From positions 62,001-126,000 of the forward strand of contig JARSSM010000006.1 in NCBI GenBank assembly GCA_029624735.1: DNA of 64,000 bases, written 5' to 3'. Numbering within the stretch: the stretch's first letter is position 1; every line of letters begins with the position of its first letter. The translations under genes and the position numbers were made by a program. The notes below the pieces were generated by a model. It worked only from the letters and a program-made list of their open reading frames with translations, was not told the origin of the DNA and made no database searches. The DNA is from Defluviicoccus sp. (lineage in GTDB: Bacteria > Pseudomonadota > Alphaproteobacteria > Rhodospirillales > Defluviicoccaceae). Shown here piece by piece: positions 46,637 through 55,211 of this stretch.

Positions 46637-47634
46637 CAGGAAGCCTCGCTCGACTGGGGTGTCGATCCGTTTGCGGGAAAGTCCGGTAGCAGCAAGCGCG
46701 CCAGCGACATCGGATTGATGGGCGCCAAGCCGCTTGCGACCTCAGCGTTGACACTGACGTCGGCAAACGCCAGCTGACCGGCGTCGGCCACTGCCAGCAG
46801 TCCCCCTAAGCGACGCGAAACATCGAGCCGCGTTGCCAGCAGGCGGCGGACACCGGCGGCAGCGAAACGCTCGCCGATTTCGGCCGCTTCGCCCGGATCG
46901 CCGCCGGCCGGCAGTACCAGGACCGGCTCGGCTCCGGCAGCAAGCGCCAGTTCCATCATTTCGTTCATCTCGCTTTCGGCAAAGGGGTTGGTTCCGGCGG
47001 TATCGATGATCGTGAGCGTCCCGTTCTTCTGAGGCAACGCGGCGACGAGTTCTTCCGCCGTCCCGGCCGGTGCGAACGGGACCGCGAGGATCTGCGTAAA
47101 GGCCTGCAACTGCTCGATGCCCCCTGCCCGCTTGATGTCCGCGGTGATGGCCCCGACCGCACGCCCGCTGCGCCGCGCCCGCGTCAGGATCTTGGCGGCC
47201 GCGATTGTCTTGCCGGCTCCCGGCGGCCCAACCAGCATCAGCGGCCGGACTTGAAGCCGCTCGACGATAGGCTGGAAGGTGAACGCCTCATCGAGCGCAC
47301 CGCCCAGCGCTGCCACCGTGCCGGCAGAGGCAAAGCGTGCGCCTGCCGCCGCCAGCCGCGCCGAGAGCGGAAGCGGAACGTTGTGATACGCGAGTGCCTG
47401 CTCGATCGCCGTGCCGGCATCGGGCGCAGCGGCATCATCCCCATCGTCAGCAGCGGACGCGGGAGCAGGCTGTTGGTCGCGGCCGATGTCGTCTTCGAGC
47501 GCAGCGGTCAGCCGGACGCTGCGGCCGTTCTGTGCCGAATGGGTGGCGACGATGATCGCGTCCTCGCCCATCTCGCGGCGGACGAGATCCATCGCCTTGC
47601 TCATCGAATCGGCGACGAAGGTCTTAAGCCGCAT
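46636..47634 (-). CDS. flhF: Flagellar SRP-type GTPase FlhF
   Basis: 332-residue GTPase that places the flagellum and recruits FliF to the pole. The N-terminus MRLKTFVADSMSKAMDLVRREMGEDAIIVAT is the basic B domain. The NG domain has P-loop GPPGAGKT, G3 DTAGTNPF and a degenerate TRLD at the G4 position. It is a short FlhF; the linker between B and N domains is acidic and Ala-rich. It lies 6 bases after flhA and overlaps flhG. Confidence 0.92.
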   Translation of the reverse strand: MRLKTFVADSMSKAMDLVRREMGEDAIIVATHSAQNGRSVRLTAALEDDIGRDQQPAPASAADDGDDAAAPDAGTAIEQALAYHNVPLPLSARLAAAGARFASAGTVAALGGALDEAFTFQPIVERLQVRPLMLVGPPGAGKTIAAAKILTRARRSGRAVGAITADIKRAGGIEQLQAFTQILAVPFAPAGTAEELVAALPQKNGTLTIIDTAGTNPFAESEMNEMMELALAAGAEPVLVLPAGGDPGEAAEIGERFAAAGVRRLLATRLDVSRRLGGLLAVADAGQLAFADVSVNAEVASGLAPINPMSLARLLLPDFPANGSTPQSSEAS

Positions 47635-47640
47635 TGCTGA

Positions 47641-49809
47641 TCATCCGCCCTGCTGCTGGCCGCCGGAGACCTGGCCGCCTGAGACCTGGCCGCCAGAGAT
47701 CTGGCCTACCGAACGGATGCGCGCCCGCGGGTGAATCTCGGCGTGCGAGATCACTGCCGTTAAGGGCCGGAAGCGCTCGATGATCGAGCGCACCAGCGGC
47801 CGCAACAGGGGGCCGGTCAGGAGTACCGGCGTCACGCCCGCAAGGGCCTGCTGCTCGAATTCGCGGCGAACGGCGGCGATGAACACGTGCAACCGGCTGG
47901 GCGGCAAGGCCAGCTGGCGGTCATCGCCGTTGCCAACCAGGGCCGCGCTCATCTCCTGCTCCCACTCTGCGCTCAGTGCCAGGAAGGGAACGCAGCCCTG
48001 CTCATCGACGTTCATGTCGGTGATCTGGCGCGCCAACCGGCTGCGGACGTGCTCGGTGATCTGGATCAGGCTGCGAGTCGAAGCGCAGCTCTCGGCGATG
48101 CCTTCGAGGATGGTCGAGAGGTCGCGGATCGAGATCCGCTCTGCCAGCAGGTTCTGCAGCACTTTCTGCACGCCGGTGTACGTAATCTGCGCCGGAATCA
48201 GGTCGCCGATCAGTTTCTGGTGCGTTTTGTCCAGTTCATCCAGGAGCTTGCGGGTTTCGACATAGGACAGCATGTCGGCCATGTTGTCCTTGATGACTTC
48301 CGTCAGGTGCGTGGTCACCACTGTCGACGGCTCCACCACGGTGTAGCCGCGCAAGAGCGCATCCTCCCGGTGCTGCGGATCGACCCACATCGCCGGCAGG
48401 CCGAAGGTTGGCTCGCGGGTTTTTTCGCCCGACAGCAAGATGGTGTCGCCACGCGGATCCATGATCAGCAGCATGCCGGCGCGGATTTCGCCGCGGCCCG
48501 CCTGCACCTCCCGGATCCGGATGACGTAGCCCTCAGGCTGAAGCTGGACGTTGTCCTGAATGCGCACGCTCGGCAGTACAAAGCCGAACTCGCCGGCCAA
48601 CTGACGGCGCAGCGCCTTGATCTGATCCGTCAGTTTGGCGCCGTTGACGTTGCCGCCAACCAGCGGCAGCAGCGCGTAGCCGAGTTCGAGGCGGATCTCG
48701 TCCATCTTGAGCGCGGTCGAGATGGGCTCTTCAGCCGGTGCTTCGTCGTTCCGGACGACCTTCGCCGCCGCCTCGGCCGCGGTCTTCAGAGCCTGTTTGC
48801 GCAGAAACCACCCGAGCCCGCCGATCGCCGTGGCGAGTGAAAGGAACGGCACCGCCGGCACGCCGGGCAATAGCGCAAGGACGGTGAGCAGCCCCGCACT
48901 CAAGCCCAGGACTTTCGGATTTCTGCCCAGCTGGCCGAAGACGGCGTTGTTGGTCGAGCCGGAGACGGACGCCTTGGTGACGATGATGCCGGCTGCAGTC
49001 GATGTCAGCAGGGCCGGGATCTGCGAGACCAGGCCATCACCCACCGTAAGGCGGGTGAAGTTTTCGGCCGCTGCCAGGAGGCTCATGTCCTTTTGGCCGA
49101 CGCCGATGATGATCCCCGCCAGGATATTGATGACGGTGATGAGAAGGCCCGCGATCGCATCGCCGCGGACGAACTTGCCGGCGCCATCCATTGCGCCAAA
49201 GAAACCGCTCTCCTCCTCCAGTTCGCGGCGCCGCTTGCGAGCCTCATCCTCGGTGATCAGGCCCGCGGACAGATCGGCGTCGATCGCCATCTGCTTGCCG
49301 GGCATCGCGTCGAGGGTGAAACGGGCGGACACTTCCGCGATGCGGCCCGAACCCTTGGTGATAACGACGAAGTTGACGATGATCAGGATCGCAAAAACGA
49401 TGATCCCGATCAGGAAATCGCCGCCCATGACGAAGCCGCCAAAGGCTTCGATGACATGGCCGGCCGCCGACGGCCCCTCGTGCCCGTGCGTCAGGATCAG
49501 CCGCGTGGTGGCGAGGTTGAGCGCCAGGCGGATCATCGTCGCGAGCAGAAGAATGGTCGGAAAGGCGTTGAATTCGAGCGGCTTCTCGACGAACAGCGCC
49601 GTCAGCAGGATCAACACCGAAAGCGTGATCGACACGGCGAGGCTGATGTCGAGCAGCCAGCGCGGCAGCGGCAGGATCAGCACCGCGAGCGTGGCCAGGA
49701 CGGCCAGTGCCAGTGCCATGTCGCGAAAACCGACAAGCACGCCAAGGCGGCGCTCGAGAAGCTCAAGGAGGCCGGGCGTGGCGGGCGCTGCGGCGGCGGT
49801 GTCGGTCAT
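47641..49809 (-). CDS. flhA: Flagellar export gate protein FlhA
   Basis: 722-residue export-gate subunit. Eight TM helices occupy about residues 25-330, with the FHIPEP-family signature in LEFNAFPTILLLATMIRLALN and the cytoplasmic loop MPGKQMAIDADLSAGLI. The C-terminal FlhA-C ring domain follows (LSGEKTREPTFGLPAMWVD, ILQNLLAERISIRDL-type segment). The last 20 residues consist of (GGQ[VI]S)n units encoded by a 15-bp tandem repeat, beyond the conserved end. The ATG at 49809 lies 33 bases after flbD. Confidence 0.96.
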   Translation of the reverse strand: MTDTAAAAPATPGLLELLERRLGVLVGFRDMALALAVLATLAVLILPLPRWLLDISLAVSITLSVLILLTALFVEKPLEFNAFPTILLLATMIRLALNLATTRLILTHGHEGPSAAGHVIEAFGGFVMGGDFLIGIIVFAILIIVNFVVITKGSGRIAEVSARFTLDAMPGKQMAIDADLSAGLITEDEARKRRRELEEESGFFGAMDGAGKFVRGDAIAGLLITVINILAGIIIGVGQKDMSLLAAAENFTRLTVGDGLVSQIPALLTSTAAGIIVTKASVSGSTNNAVFGQLGRNPKVLGLSAGLLTVLALLPGVPAVPFLSLATAIGGLGWFLRKQALKTAAEAAAKVVRNDEAPAEEPISTALKMDEIRLELGYALLPLVGGNVNGAKLTDQIKALRRQLAGEFGFVLPSVRIQDNVQLQPEGYVIRIREVQAGRGEIRAGMLLIMDPRGDTILLSGEKTREPTFGLPAMWVDPQHREDALLRGYTVVEPSTVVTTHLTEVIKDNMADMLSYVETRKLLDELDKTHQKLIGDLIPAQITYTGVQKVLQNLLAERISIRDLSTILEGIAESCASTRSLIQITEHVRSRLARQITDMNVDEQGCVPFLALSAEWEQEMSAALVGNGDDRQLALPPSRLHVFIAAVRREFEQQALAGVTPVLLTGPLLRPLVRSIIERFRPLTAVISHAEIHPRARIRSVGQISGGQVSGGQVSGGQQQGG
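47659..47703. repeat. 15-bp tandem repeat at the flhA 3' end
   Basis: Three imperfect 15-bp copies encode QISGG/QVSGG/QVSGG just before the flhA stop. The period is a multiple of three, so copies can be gained or lost in frame. Confidence 0.88.
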
Positions 49810-49842
49810 GATCGTCGATCGGTCCCGGGCATCGCTGGCGGC

Positions 49843-51198
49843 CTACTCCTGCAGCCCGACCAGCTGGCCGGCCGGCGGGACCGGGATCCCTTCGCTCGCG
49901 TACTGGCGCAGCTTGTTGCGCAAGGTGCGGATCGAGATGCCGAGCACCGTGGCGGCGTGGGTCCGGTTGCCGAGGCAATGCTGGAGCGTGTCGATGATCA
50001 GCGATCGCTCCATATCCGCAAGCGTGGTGCCGACCGCGACGGGTTCAACGCTTGCAGTGCCCTCGGCACGGCTGCCGGCGGCACGGCCGAGGCTGCTTTC
50101 CGGCGGACCGAGGATGATCGCCTCCGGGCCGATCGTTTCGCCGTTCGCCAGCAGTACGGCCCGATGGATGGCGTTCTCCAGTTCGCGCACGTTGCCGGGC
50201 CAGGCGTAGTCGATGAGCAGACGCTCCGCCTGCGGATTAAGCCGCCGCGCCTCGGCACCGTTAAGCTCGGCGTACTTGGCAATGAAATGACTAGCGAGAA
50301 GCGAGATATCGCCGCGCCTTTCGGCGAGCGGCGGCAGCCGCAGGCTCACAACGTTCAACCGGAAATAGAGATCCTCGCGAAAGGTTCCGTCGCGCACGCA
50401 TGCTTCAAGGTTGCGGTTGGATGTCGCAAGCAGGCGAACGTTGATCCGGATCGTTTGGCTGCCGCCGACGCGGGTGATCTCCCGCTCCTGGACCGCGCGC
50501 AGGAGCTTAGCCTGCAGGCGCGGGTCCATCTCGCTCACTTCATCCAGCAGCAGGGTCCCGCCGTGCGCCTCCTCGAAGCGGCCGGTGCGCCGGGCAACCG
50601 CACCGGTGAAGGCGCCCTTCTCGTGACCGAACAGTTCCGATTCCAACAGCGCGTCCGGGATAGCGGCACAGTTGATCGCGACGAATGGCTCCGCCGCCCG
50701 CTTGCTGCGGCCGTGCAGATAGCGCGCCATCACCTCCTTGCCGGTTCCGGAAGCGCCCAGGATCAGAACGCTCGCATCGCTTGCGGCAACCCGGTCCGCC
50801 AGCGCCAGCACCTCGGCCATGCGCGGATCGGCGTACAGCAAGGCGCGCTCGTCATGCGCAACCGCAGCCAGGATCGCGCCGATCAGCTCGGCGTGCGGTG
50901 GCAAGGGGATGTAGTCCTTGGCGCCGGCCTTGATCGCAGCGACCGCCTTGCGCGCATCGTTGCCGATGCCGCAGGCGACGACGGGAACACTGATCCGTTC
51001 CGAACGCAGGCCCGTGATCAGCGCGGCGATGTCGAGGGCAACGTCGGCGAGGATGACATCGGTGCCCTTGCCGGCGCGAACATGAGCAAGCCCGGTCGCG
51101 ATGTCGTCCGCACAAGCGACCTGGGCGCCGCGATCGCGGGCGATCTTGCTCGCCGTGCCGACTTCGCCCCCGAGCAGCCCGATTATGAGCAGCCGCAT
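49843..51198 (-). CDS. flbD: Flagellar sigma-54 activator FlbD
   Basis: 451-residue enhancer-binding protein that activates late flagellar promoters. The N-terminal receiver-like domain (1-115) lacks a normal acidic pocket (RLLIIGLLGG), as in Caulobacter FlbD, so control is probably not classical phosphorylation. The AAA+ domain has Walker A GASGTGKE, GAFTGA for sigma-54 contact and GTLLLDEVSEMD. The Fis-type HTH is THAATVLGISIRTLRNKLRQY. It lies between fliN and flhA in the operon it probably helps control. Confidence 0.94.
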   Translation of the reverse strand: MRLLIIGLLGGEVGTASKIARDRGAQVACADDIATGLAHVRAGKGTDVILADVALDIAALITGLRSERISVPVVACGIGNDARKAVAAIKAGAKDYIPLPPHAELIGAILAAVAHDERALLYADPRMAEVLALADRVAASDASVLILGASGTGKEVMARYLHGRSKRAAEPFVAINCAAIPDALLESELFGHEKGAFTGAVARRTGRFEEAHGGTLLLDEVSEMDPRLQAKLLRAVQEREITRVGGSQTIRINVRLLATSNRNLEACVRDGTFREDLYFRLNVVSLRLPPLAERRGDISLLASHFIAKYAELNGAEARRLNPQAERLLIDYAWPGNVRELENAIHRAVLLANGETIGPEAIILGPPESSLGRAAGSRAEGTASVEPVAVGTTLADMERSLIIDTLQHCLGNRTHAATVLGISIRTLRNKLRQYASEGIPVPPAGQLVGLQE

Positions 51199-51228
51199 GT
51201 GTTCATATCCTCAACGCGCCCCGCAGCC

Positions 51229-51591
51229 CTAACCGGATGCACGGTCACCCTTGACGATCTCGGTCATCGTCACGCCCAGCCGGTCCTCGACAACGACGAC
51301 TTCGCCGCGCGCCACCAGCCGATTGTTGACATAGATGTCGATCGCCTCGCCGACCTTGCGGTCGAGCTCGACGACGGCGCCGCGGCCCAGTTTGAGCAAC
51401 TGGTTGACCTCCATCGTCGCCTTGCCGAGAACAGCCGAAACCTGAACCGGAATGTCATAGACGGCTTCCAGGTCCTGGACGGTGTTTGATTCGTCTTTGG
51501 CCGCGCTCATGGTGCTCCTTGCGCTTTCCGTCGCCTGCGGCTCGTCGATTGCCGTTAGCTGCTTGAGATTAAGCGGGTTCTCGTCTGCCAT
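51229..51591 (-). CDS. fliN: Flagellar motor switch protein FliN
   Basis: 120-residue C-ring protein. The N-terminal 40 residues are a flexible extension; the SpoA domain has DIPVQVSAVLGKATMEVNQLLKLGRGAVVELDR and ends VEDRLGVTMTEIV. The size and motifs are normal for FliN. It follows fliH by 15 bases. fliM is not in the window and is probably encoded elsewhere. Confidence 0.96.
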   Translation of the reverse strand: MADENPLNLKQLTAIDEPQATESARSTMSAAKDESNTVQDLEAVYDIPVQVSAVLGKATMEVNQLLKLGRGAVVELDRKVGEAIDIYVNNRLVARGEVVVVEDRLGVTMTEIVKGDRASG

Positions 51592-51606
51592 CGCGCCCTC
51601 CGCCGC

Positions 51607-52323
51607 TCACCGCCCCGTGTTGCCAGTGCTCAGCAACAAGGTGCCCTGGGCCGAGGTGCCCGGGTCGCCTTCCTCCGCGCGCTCAACGCCGTAACCGGTC
51701 GTACGCGCGAGGATGCTGTCGATCTCGCCCCAAATGGCGCGCGGGCAGCGGATCGCGCCGCCATCGGCCCATTCGATCGTGCACGCGTCCTCCGCGACGC
51801 TCGGATCGGGAATGATCGCTACTCTGCCGGCGTAACCGCGTTCGGCGGCAAGCGCTGCGGTCCGTTCGCTGGCAGCGGCCGCGAGGCTCGGGTGGACGGC
51901 GACCGTCAGCCGCGGTTGTTGCGGGAGGTGGCGCATCACGTCTGTGAGCACGCCCTCGAGCTCGGTCAGGCCCTGGCGGCGGCAGGTTTCCGGCAGCAGC
52001 TTGCGCGCGATCGCAACCGCAAGCTCGGTCGCTTCCCGGGCGGCGGCGGCGCCGATCGCTTCCGTCTCGCGAAAGAGATCGGCCAATCGTGCCGCGATCG
52101 CCTCGCATGCCACTGTCAGCCGCCTGCGGTCGTCAGCCTCAGCCTCGGCCCGCGCCAGCGCTTGGCCTTGCGCAACGCCGTCGGCACGTGCCGCCCGGAG
52201 ATCGCTCTCGTCGAACTGCTTCGCGGGCGGTCGTTCGCCGGCAACCGAACCGCGCGCGGCAGAAGCGGACGCGGCGGTGCCACCGAACTGGCGCTCAAAC
52301 AGGTAGGGTCGGCTTGCGGCCAT
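51607..52323 (-). CDS. fliH: Flagellar export ATPase regulator FliH
   Basis: 238-residue protein in the fliH position between fliG and fliN. The N-terminus MAASRPYLFERQFGG is followed by a long charged helix (DLRAARADGVAQGQALARAEAEADDRRR), as in FliH stalks. The C-terminal domain has VAIARKLLPETCRRQGL and a TVAVHPSLAAAASERT segment typical of FliH/HrpE. Identity is clear from context plus fold; sequence conservation is low, as usual. The ATG at 52323 starts at the conserved N-terminus. The fliI ATPase gene is absent from the window. Confidence 0.85.
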   Translation of the reverse strand: MAASRPYLFERQFGGTAASASAARGSVAGERPPAKQFDESDLRAARADGVAQGQALARAEAEADDRRRLTVACEAIAARLADLFRETEAIGAAAAREATELAVAIARKLLPETCRRQGLTELEGVLTDVMRHLPQQPRLTVAVHPSLAAAASERTAALAAERGYAGRVAIIPDPSVAEDACTIEWADGGAIRCPRAIWGEIDSILARTTGYGVERAEEGDPGTSAQGTLLLSTGNTGR

Positions 52324-52339
52324 TGCGTCCTGAACTCCG

Positions 52340-53362
52340 CTAGTAAACCAGCTCGTCGCTGCTGTCGCCGCCACTGCTGAGAATGATCTCGTTGGCATCG
52401 GCAAGCGACTTGGCGGTCGCCACAATGGCGGACTGAGCCTCATCGACATCGCGCAGCCGGACCGGCCCCGTCGCGGCCATGTCGTCGCGCATCATTTTCG
52501 CGGCGCGCTCCGACATGTTGGAAAAGAAGATTTCCTTCATGGCCTCGGACGCGCCCTTGAGCGCGATCATGAGCTGCTCCTTCGGTACCTGGCGCAGCAG
52601 AACCTGAACGCCGGACGGATCGAGACGCTGCAGATCCTCGAACGTGAACATCAGCTGCTTGATCTGCTGCGCCATGTCTGGTGTCCGCTCCTCCAAGGCC
52701 GCCATGAAGCGGTTTTCCGTGCTGCGGTCGAAGCTGTTGAAGATCTCTGCCATCAATCCCTTGGAATCCGCCCGGTTGCTGCGGGCGAGATTGGTCATGA
52801 ACTCGGTCCGGAGCGTCTTCTCGACGTGGGCAAGAATATCCTTCTGCACCGTCTCCATCCGCAGCATGCGCATGACGACCTCCATCGCGAAGTTCTCGGG
52901 CAGGAGCGCCAGGACGCGCGCTGCATGCGATGGCTTGACCTTGGTCAGGATGACAGCGACGGTCTGCGGATATTCGTTCTTGAGGTAGTTGGCGAGAACG
53001 GCCTCGTTGACGTTGCCGAGCTTGTCCCACATCGTCCGACCGGAGGGACCGCGGATTTCCTCCATGATCTGCTGGACGCGCTCGGGATTCATCACCTTGG
53101 TCAACAGCCGCTCGGTCGACTCGAACGTGCCGACCAGGGACCCTGACGTTGAAAGCTGCTCGGAAAAGCTCTTAATCAGCTCCTCGACGAGGCTCGCATT
53201 CACCGTCCCAAGTGTCGCCATGTAACTGGAGAGCGATCTGATCTCCTCGTCATCCATCATCTGAAGAATCTTGCCAGCTTGCGCTTCCTGGAGCGACAGC
53301 ATAAAGACTGCTGCCTTCTGCGGCCCCATCAAGTCTCGCATTTCTGTCTTGGTGCGGCTCAC
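52340..53362 (-). CDS. fliG: Flagellar motor switch protein FliG
   Basis: 340-residue rotor protein with N, M and C domains. EYPQT (near 129-133) is the EHPQR-type motif of the middle domain, and the charged torque helix lies near [27 protein letters not shown]. The C-terminal region [16 protein letters not shown] contacts the stator. The start is a GTG at 53362 with AGGAAG upstream. It follows fliF by 9 bases. Confidence 0.96.
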   Translation of the reverse strand: MSRTKTEMRDLMGPQKAAVFMLSLQEAQAGKILQMMDDEEIRSLSSYMATLGTVNASLVEELIKSFSEQLSTSGSLVGTFESTERLLTKVMNPERVQQIMEEIRGPSGRTMWDKLGNVNEAVLANYLKNEYPQTVAVILTKVKPSHAARVLALLPENFAMEVVMRMLRMETVQKDILAHVEKTLRTEFMTNLARSNRADSKGLMAEIFNSFDRSTENRFMAALEERTPDMAQQIKQLMFTFEDLQRLDPSGVQVLLRQVPKEQLMIALKGASEAMKEIFFSNMSERAAKMMRDDMAATGPVRLRDVDEAQSAIVATAKSLADANEIILSSGGDSSDELVY

Positions 53363-53371
53363 GGGAGCTTC

Positions 53372-55015
53372 CTAGTCTTCTGCATGGAGCCAGGTCCGCA
53401 GGATGGCGAGCGCCTGTTCCGGGTGCCGCTCGACAAAATCGCCCAGCTTCTTGACCGACGATGCCTTCACCCGCCCCTCCACCTGCTCAAGATCGACCAT
53501 GTCCTCTCCGGGTGGCGGCAGAGAAGCAGGACCGCTGCCAGCCGGGCCGGCGAGCGCCACCGGTTGGCCTGCTGCGCCGACCAGCTGCGGCTGGGCCGCT
53601 CCGCCTGCGACGGGAACACTCGCCAGCAGACGGGAAACAATCGGCCGTACCACCAGCAGCAGGACGAGGAGCGCCAGCACGCTGAGTGCCGTAAACTTGC
53701 CGATGCGGAACAGGTCGTCCTTGTCGAGACCGAAGAAGAGGCCCGTGTCGACCTCGGCGCCGCCGTTCACGTCGGCAAAGCGCATGTTGACCACGTCAAC
53801 CGTGTCGCCGCGTTCCGCATTGAAGCCGACGGCGCCCCGCACCAGCGCCCGCAGCTGCTCAAGCTCTTCTGCCGAACGTGGCTGGTAGGTCGCGGTATCG
53901 TTGGCCGGGTCGGGAACGTAGTTGCCGTCCACCAGCACCGCGACCGAGAGTTTTTCGATCGATCCGATCTGGCGCACGCTGTTGATCACTTTGCGCGAAA
54001 TCTCGTAGTTGATCGTTTCGTCGTTGCGGGTGTCGCTTGACGTGCTCGCCGCGGCACTGCCGGCTGCTCCGCCGGCGTTCGGCAATTCGTTGGCCACCGT
54101 CACTGGCGGGACGTCATCGTGCTCGTTGCTGACGCCTTTCTGCTCGACGTTGCGGCTCGAACGGACAACCTGACCGTCAGGGTCGTAACGCTCCTCGGTC
54201 GTGTTGACGCGGTCGAAGTTCATCGCCACGGAGACTTCCGCCCGCACCCGGTTCGGGCCGACGACGCGCTCCAGCAGCTGCTCGATCGTGCGCGCGAGCT
54301 GCCCCTGCAGCTCAAGCCTGCGCTCCTGATTGGTTGCGCCGCTGGTGGCTGGATCGAGATCGCCATCGTTGCGCCGGCTGAGCAACGTGCCGCGGTTGTC
54401 GACCAACGAGATCCGATCGCTGCTCAAGCCCGGCACGGCTGAGGCGACGAGATTCTGGATGGCGACCACCTGCGCCGGTTCGAGACGGGCAGCGCCGCGC
54501 ATCTGCAACAGGATCGACGCGCTGGGTTCCTGGCGATCGCGGCTGAACAGCTCGCGCCGCGGCATGACCAGGTGGACACGCGCGTTCTTGACCGTGCCGA
54601 TGGAGCGGATCGTTCGCGCCAGTTCGCCTTCGAGCGCGCGTACCAGGTTCACGTTCTGGAGAAAAGTCGTGCTGCCGAGCGCGCTGTTGGCATCGAACAA
54701 CTCGTAGCCGAGGCTGCCGCCGCCCGGGATGTTCTGCTCGGCGAGTTCGACCCGGGTTCGAGCGACCTCATCGCGTGGCACCAGAACGGCGGTGCCGCCG
54801 CCCTGCAGCCGGTAGGGCACGGCCTTAGCTTCGAGATGGGCGATGATGCGCGATGAATCGCTCATCTCGAGGTCGCCGTAGAGGAGCGCGTACTCGGGCT
54901 CGGAAATCATCACGGCGAGCCATGCGAAGAAGCCGAGCGAGCCGAGCGCGACGACGGCCAGCGCCGCCAGGCGTCCTGCTCCCAAAGCACGTGCGAGCCT
55001 TCGCAAATTCGCCAT
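53372..55015 (-). CDS. fliF: Flagellar MS-ring protein FliF
   Basis: 547-residue MS-ring protein. TM1 is near 18-38 (LAALAVVALGSLGFFAWLAV), then ring-building motifs (GSLGYELFDANSALGSTTFLQNVN and ARVHLVMPRRELF), and TM2 near 450-470 (ALSVLALLVLLLVVRPIV). The C-terminal tail that binds FliG ends SVKKLGDFVERHPEQALAILRTWL. It is somewhat shorter than enterobacterial FliF. The ATG at 55015 is followed by a basic N-terminus. A 196-base gap with an inverted repeat (CCTTGG-AAT-CCAAGG, 55119-55133) precedes it and may hold a separate promoter. Confidence 0.95.
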   Translation of the reverse strand: MANLRRLARALGAGRLAALAVVALGSLGFFAWLAVMISEPEYALLYGDLEMSDSSRIIAHLEAKAVPYRLQGGGTAVLVPRDEVARTRVELAEQNIPGGGSLGYELFDANSALGSTTFLQNVNLVRALEGELARTIRSIGTVKNARVHLVMPRRELFSRDRQEPSASILLQMRGAARLEPAQVVAIQNLVASAVPGLSSDRISLVDNRGTLLSRRNDGDLDPATSGATNQERRLELQGQLARTIEQLLERVVGPNRVRAEVSVAMNFDRVNTTEERYDPDGQVVRSSRNVEQKGVSNEHDDVPPVTVANELPNAGGAAGSAAASTSSDTRNDETINYEISRKVINSVRQIGSIEKLSVAVLVDGNYVPDPANDTATYQPRSAEELEQLRALVRGAVGFNAERGDTVDVVNMRFADVNGGAEVDTGLFFGLDKDDLFRIGKFTALSVLALLVLLLVVRPIVSRLLASVPVAGGAAQPQLVGAAGQPVALAGPAGSGPASLPPPGEDMVDLEQVEGRVKASSVKKLGDFVERHPEQALAILRTWLHAED

Positions 55016-55118
55016 CGTGGTCCCCGCTGCCGGGGAGGATGGGACGCGGAACCGCCCGCGCGCTCCCTGGTCAGCTGGCCAACGCTACCGAACTCCCGGT
55101 GAACAAGCGGTTAACTGC

Positions 55119-55133
55119 CCTTGGAATCCAAGG
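55119..55133. promoter_or_regulatory. Inverted repeat between flgE and fliF
   Basis: CCTTGG-AAT-CCAAGG, perfect 6-bp arms, lies in the 196-base gap 104 bases before fliF. It lacks a T run. It may be an operator or part of a terminator for flgE; the sequence alone does not decide. Confidence 0.35.
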
Positions 55134-55211
55134 ACAAAGCGCGCGCGCTGAACCCATCCCACGCCGCCTTAAGCGGGGGATGCGCTCAGCAGCGGATCGC
55201 CGGTGCCACGC

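Noticed and set aside
49093-51489. Very long open frame (798 codons) on the plus strand across flhA, flbD and fliN
   Set aside because: It is antisense to three clear flagellar genes, has unusual composition rich in Asp, Gln, Arg and His, and shows no domain. Long antisense frames are expected in GC-rich DNA.
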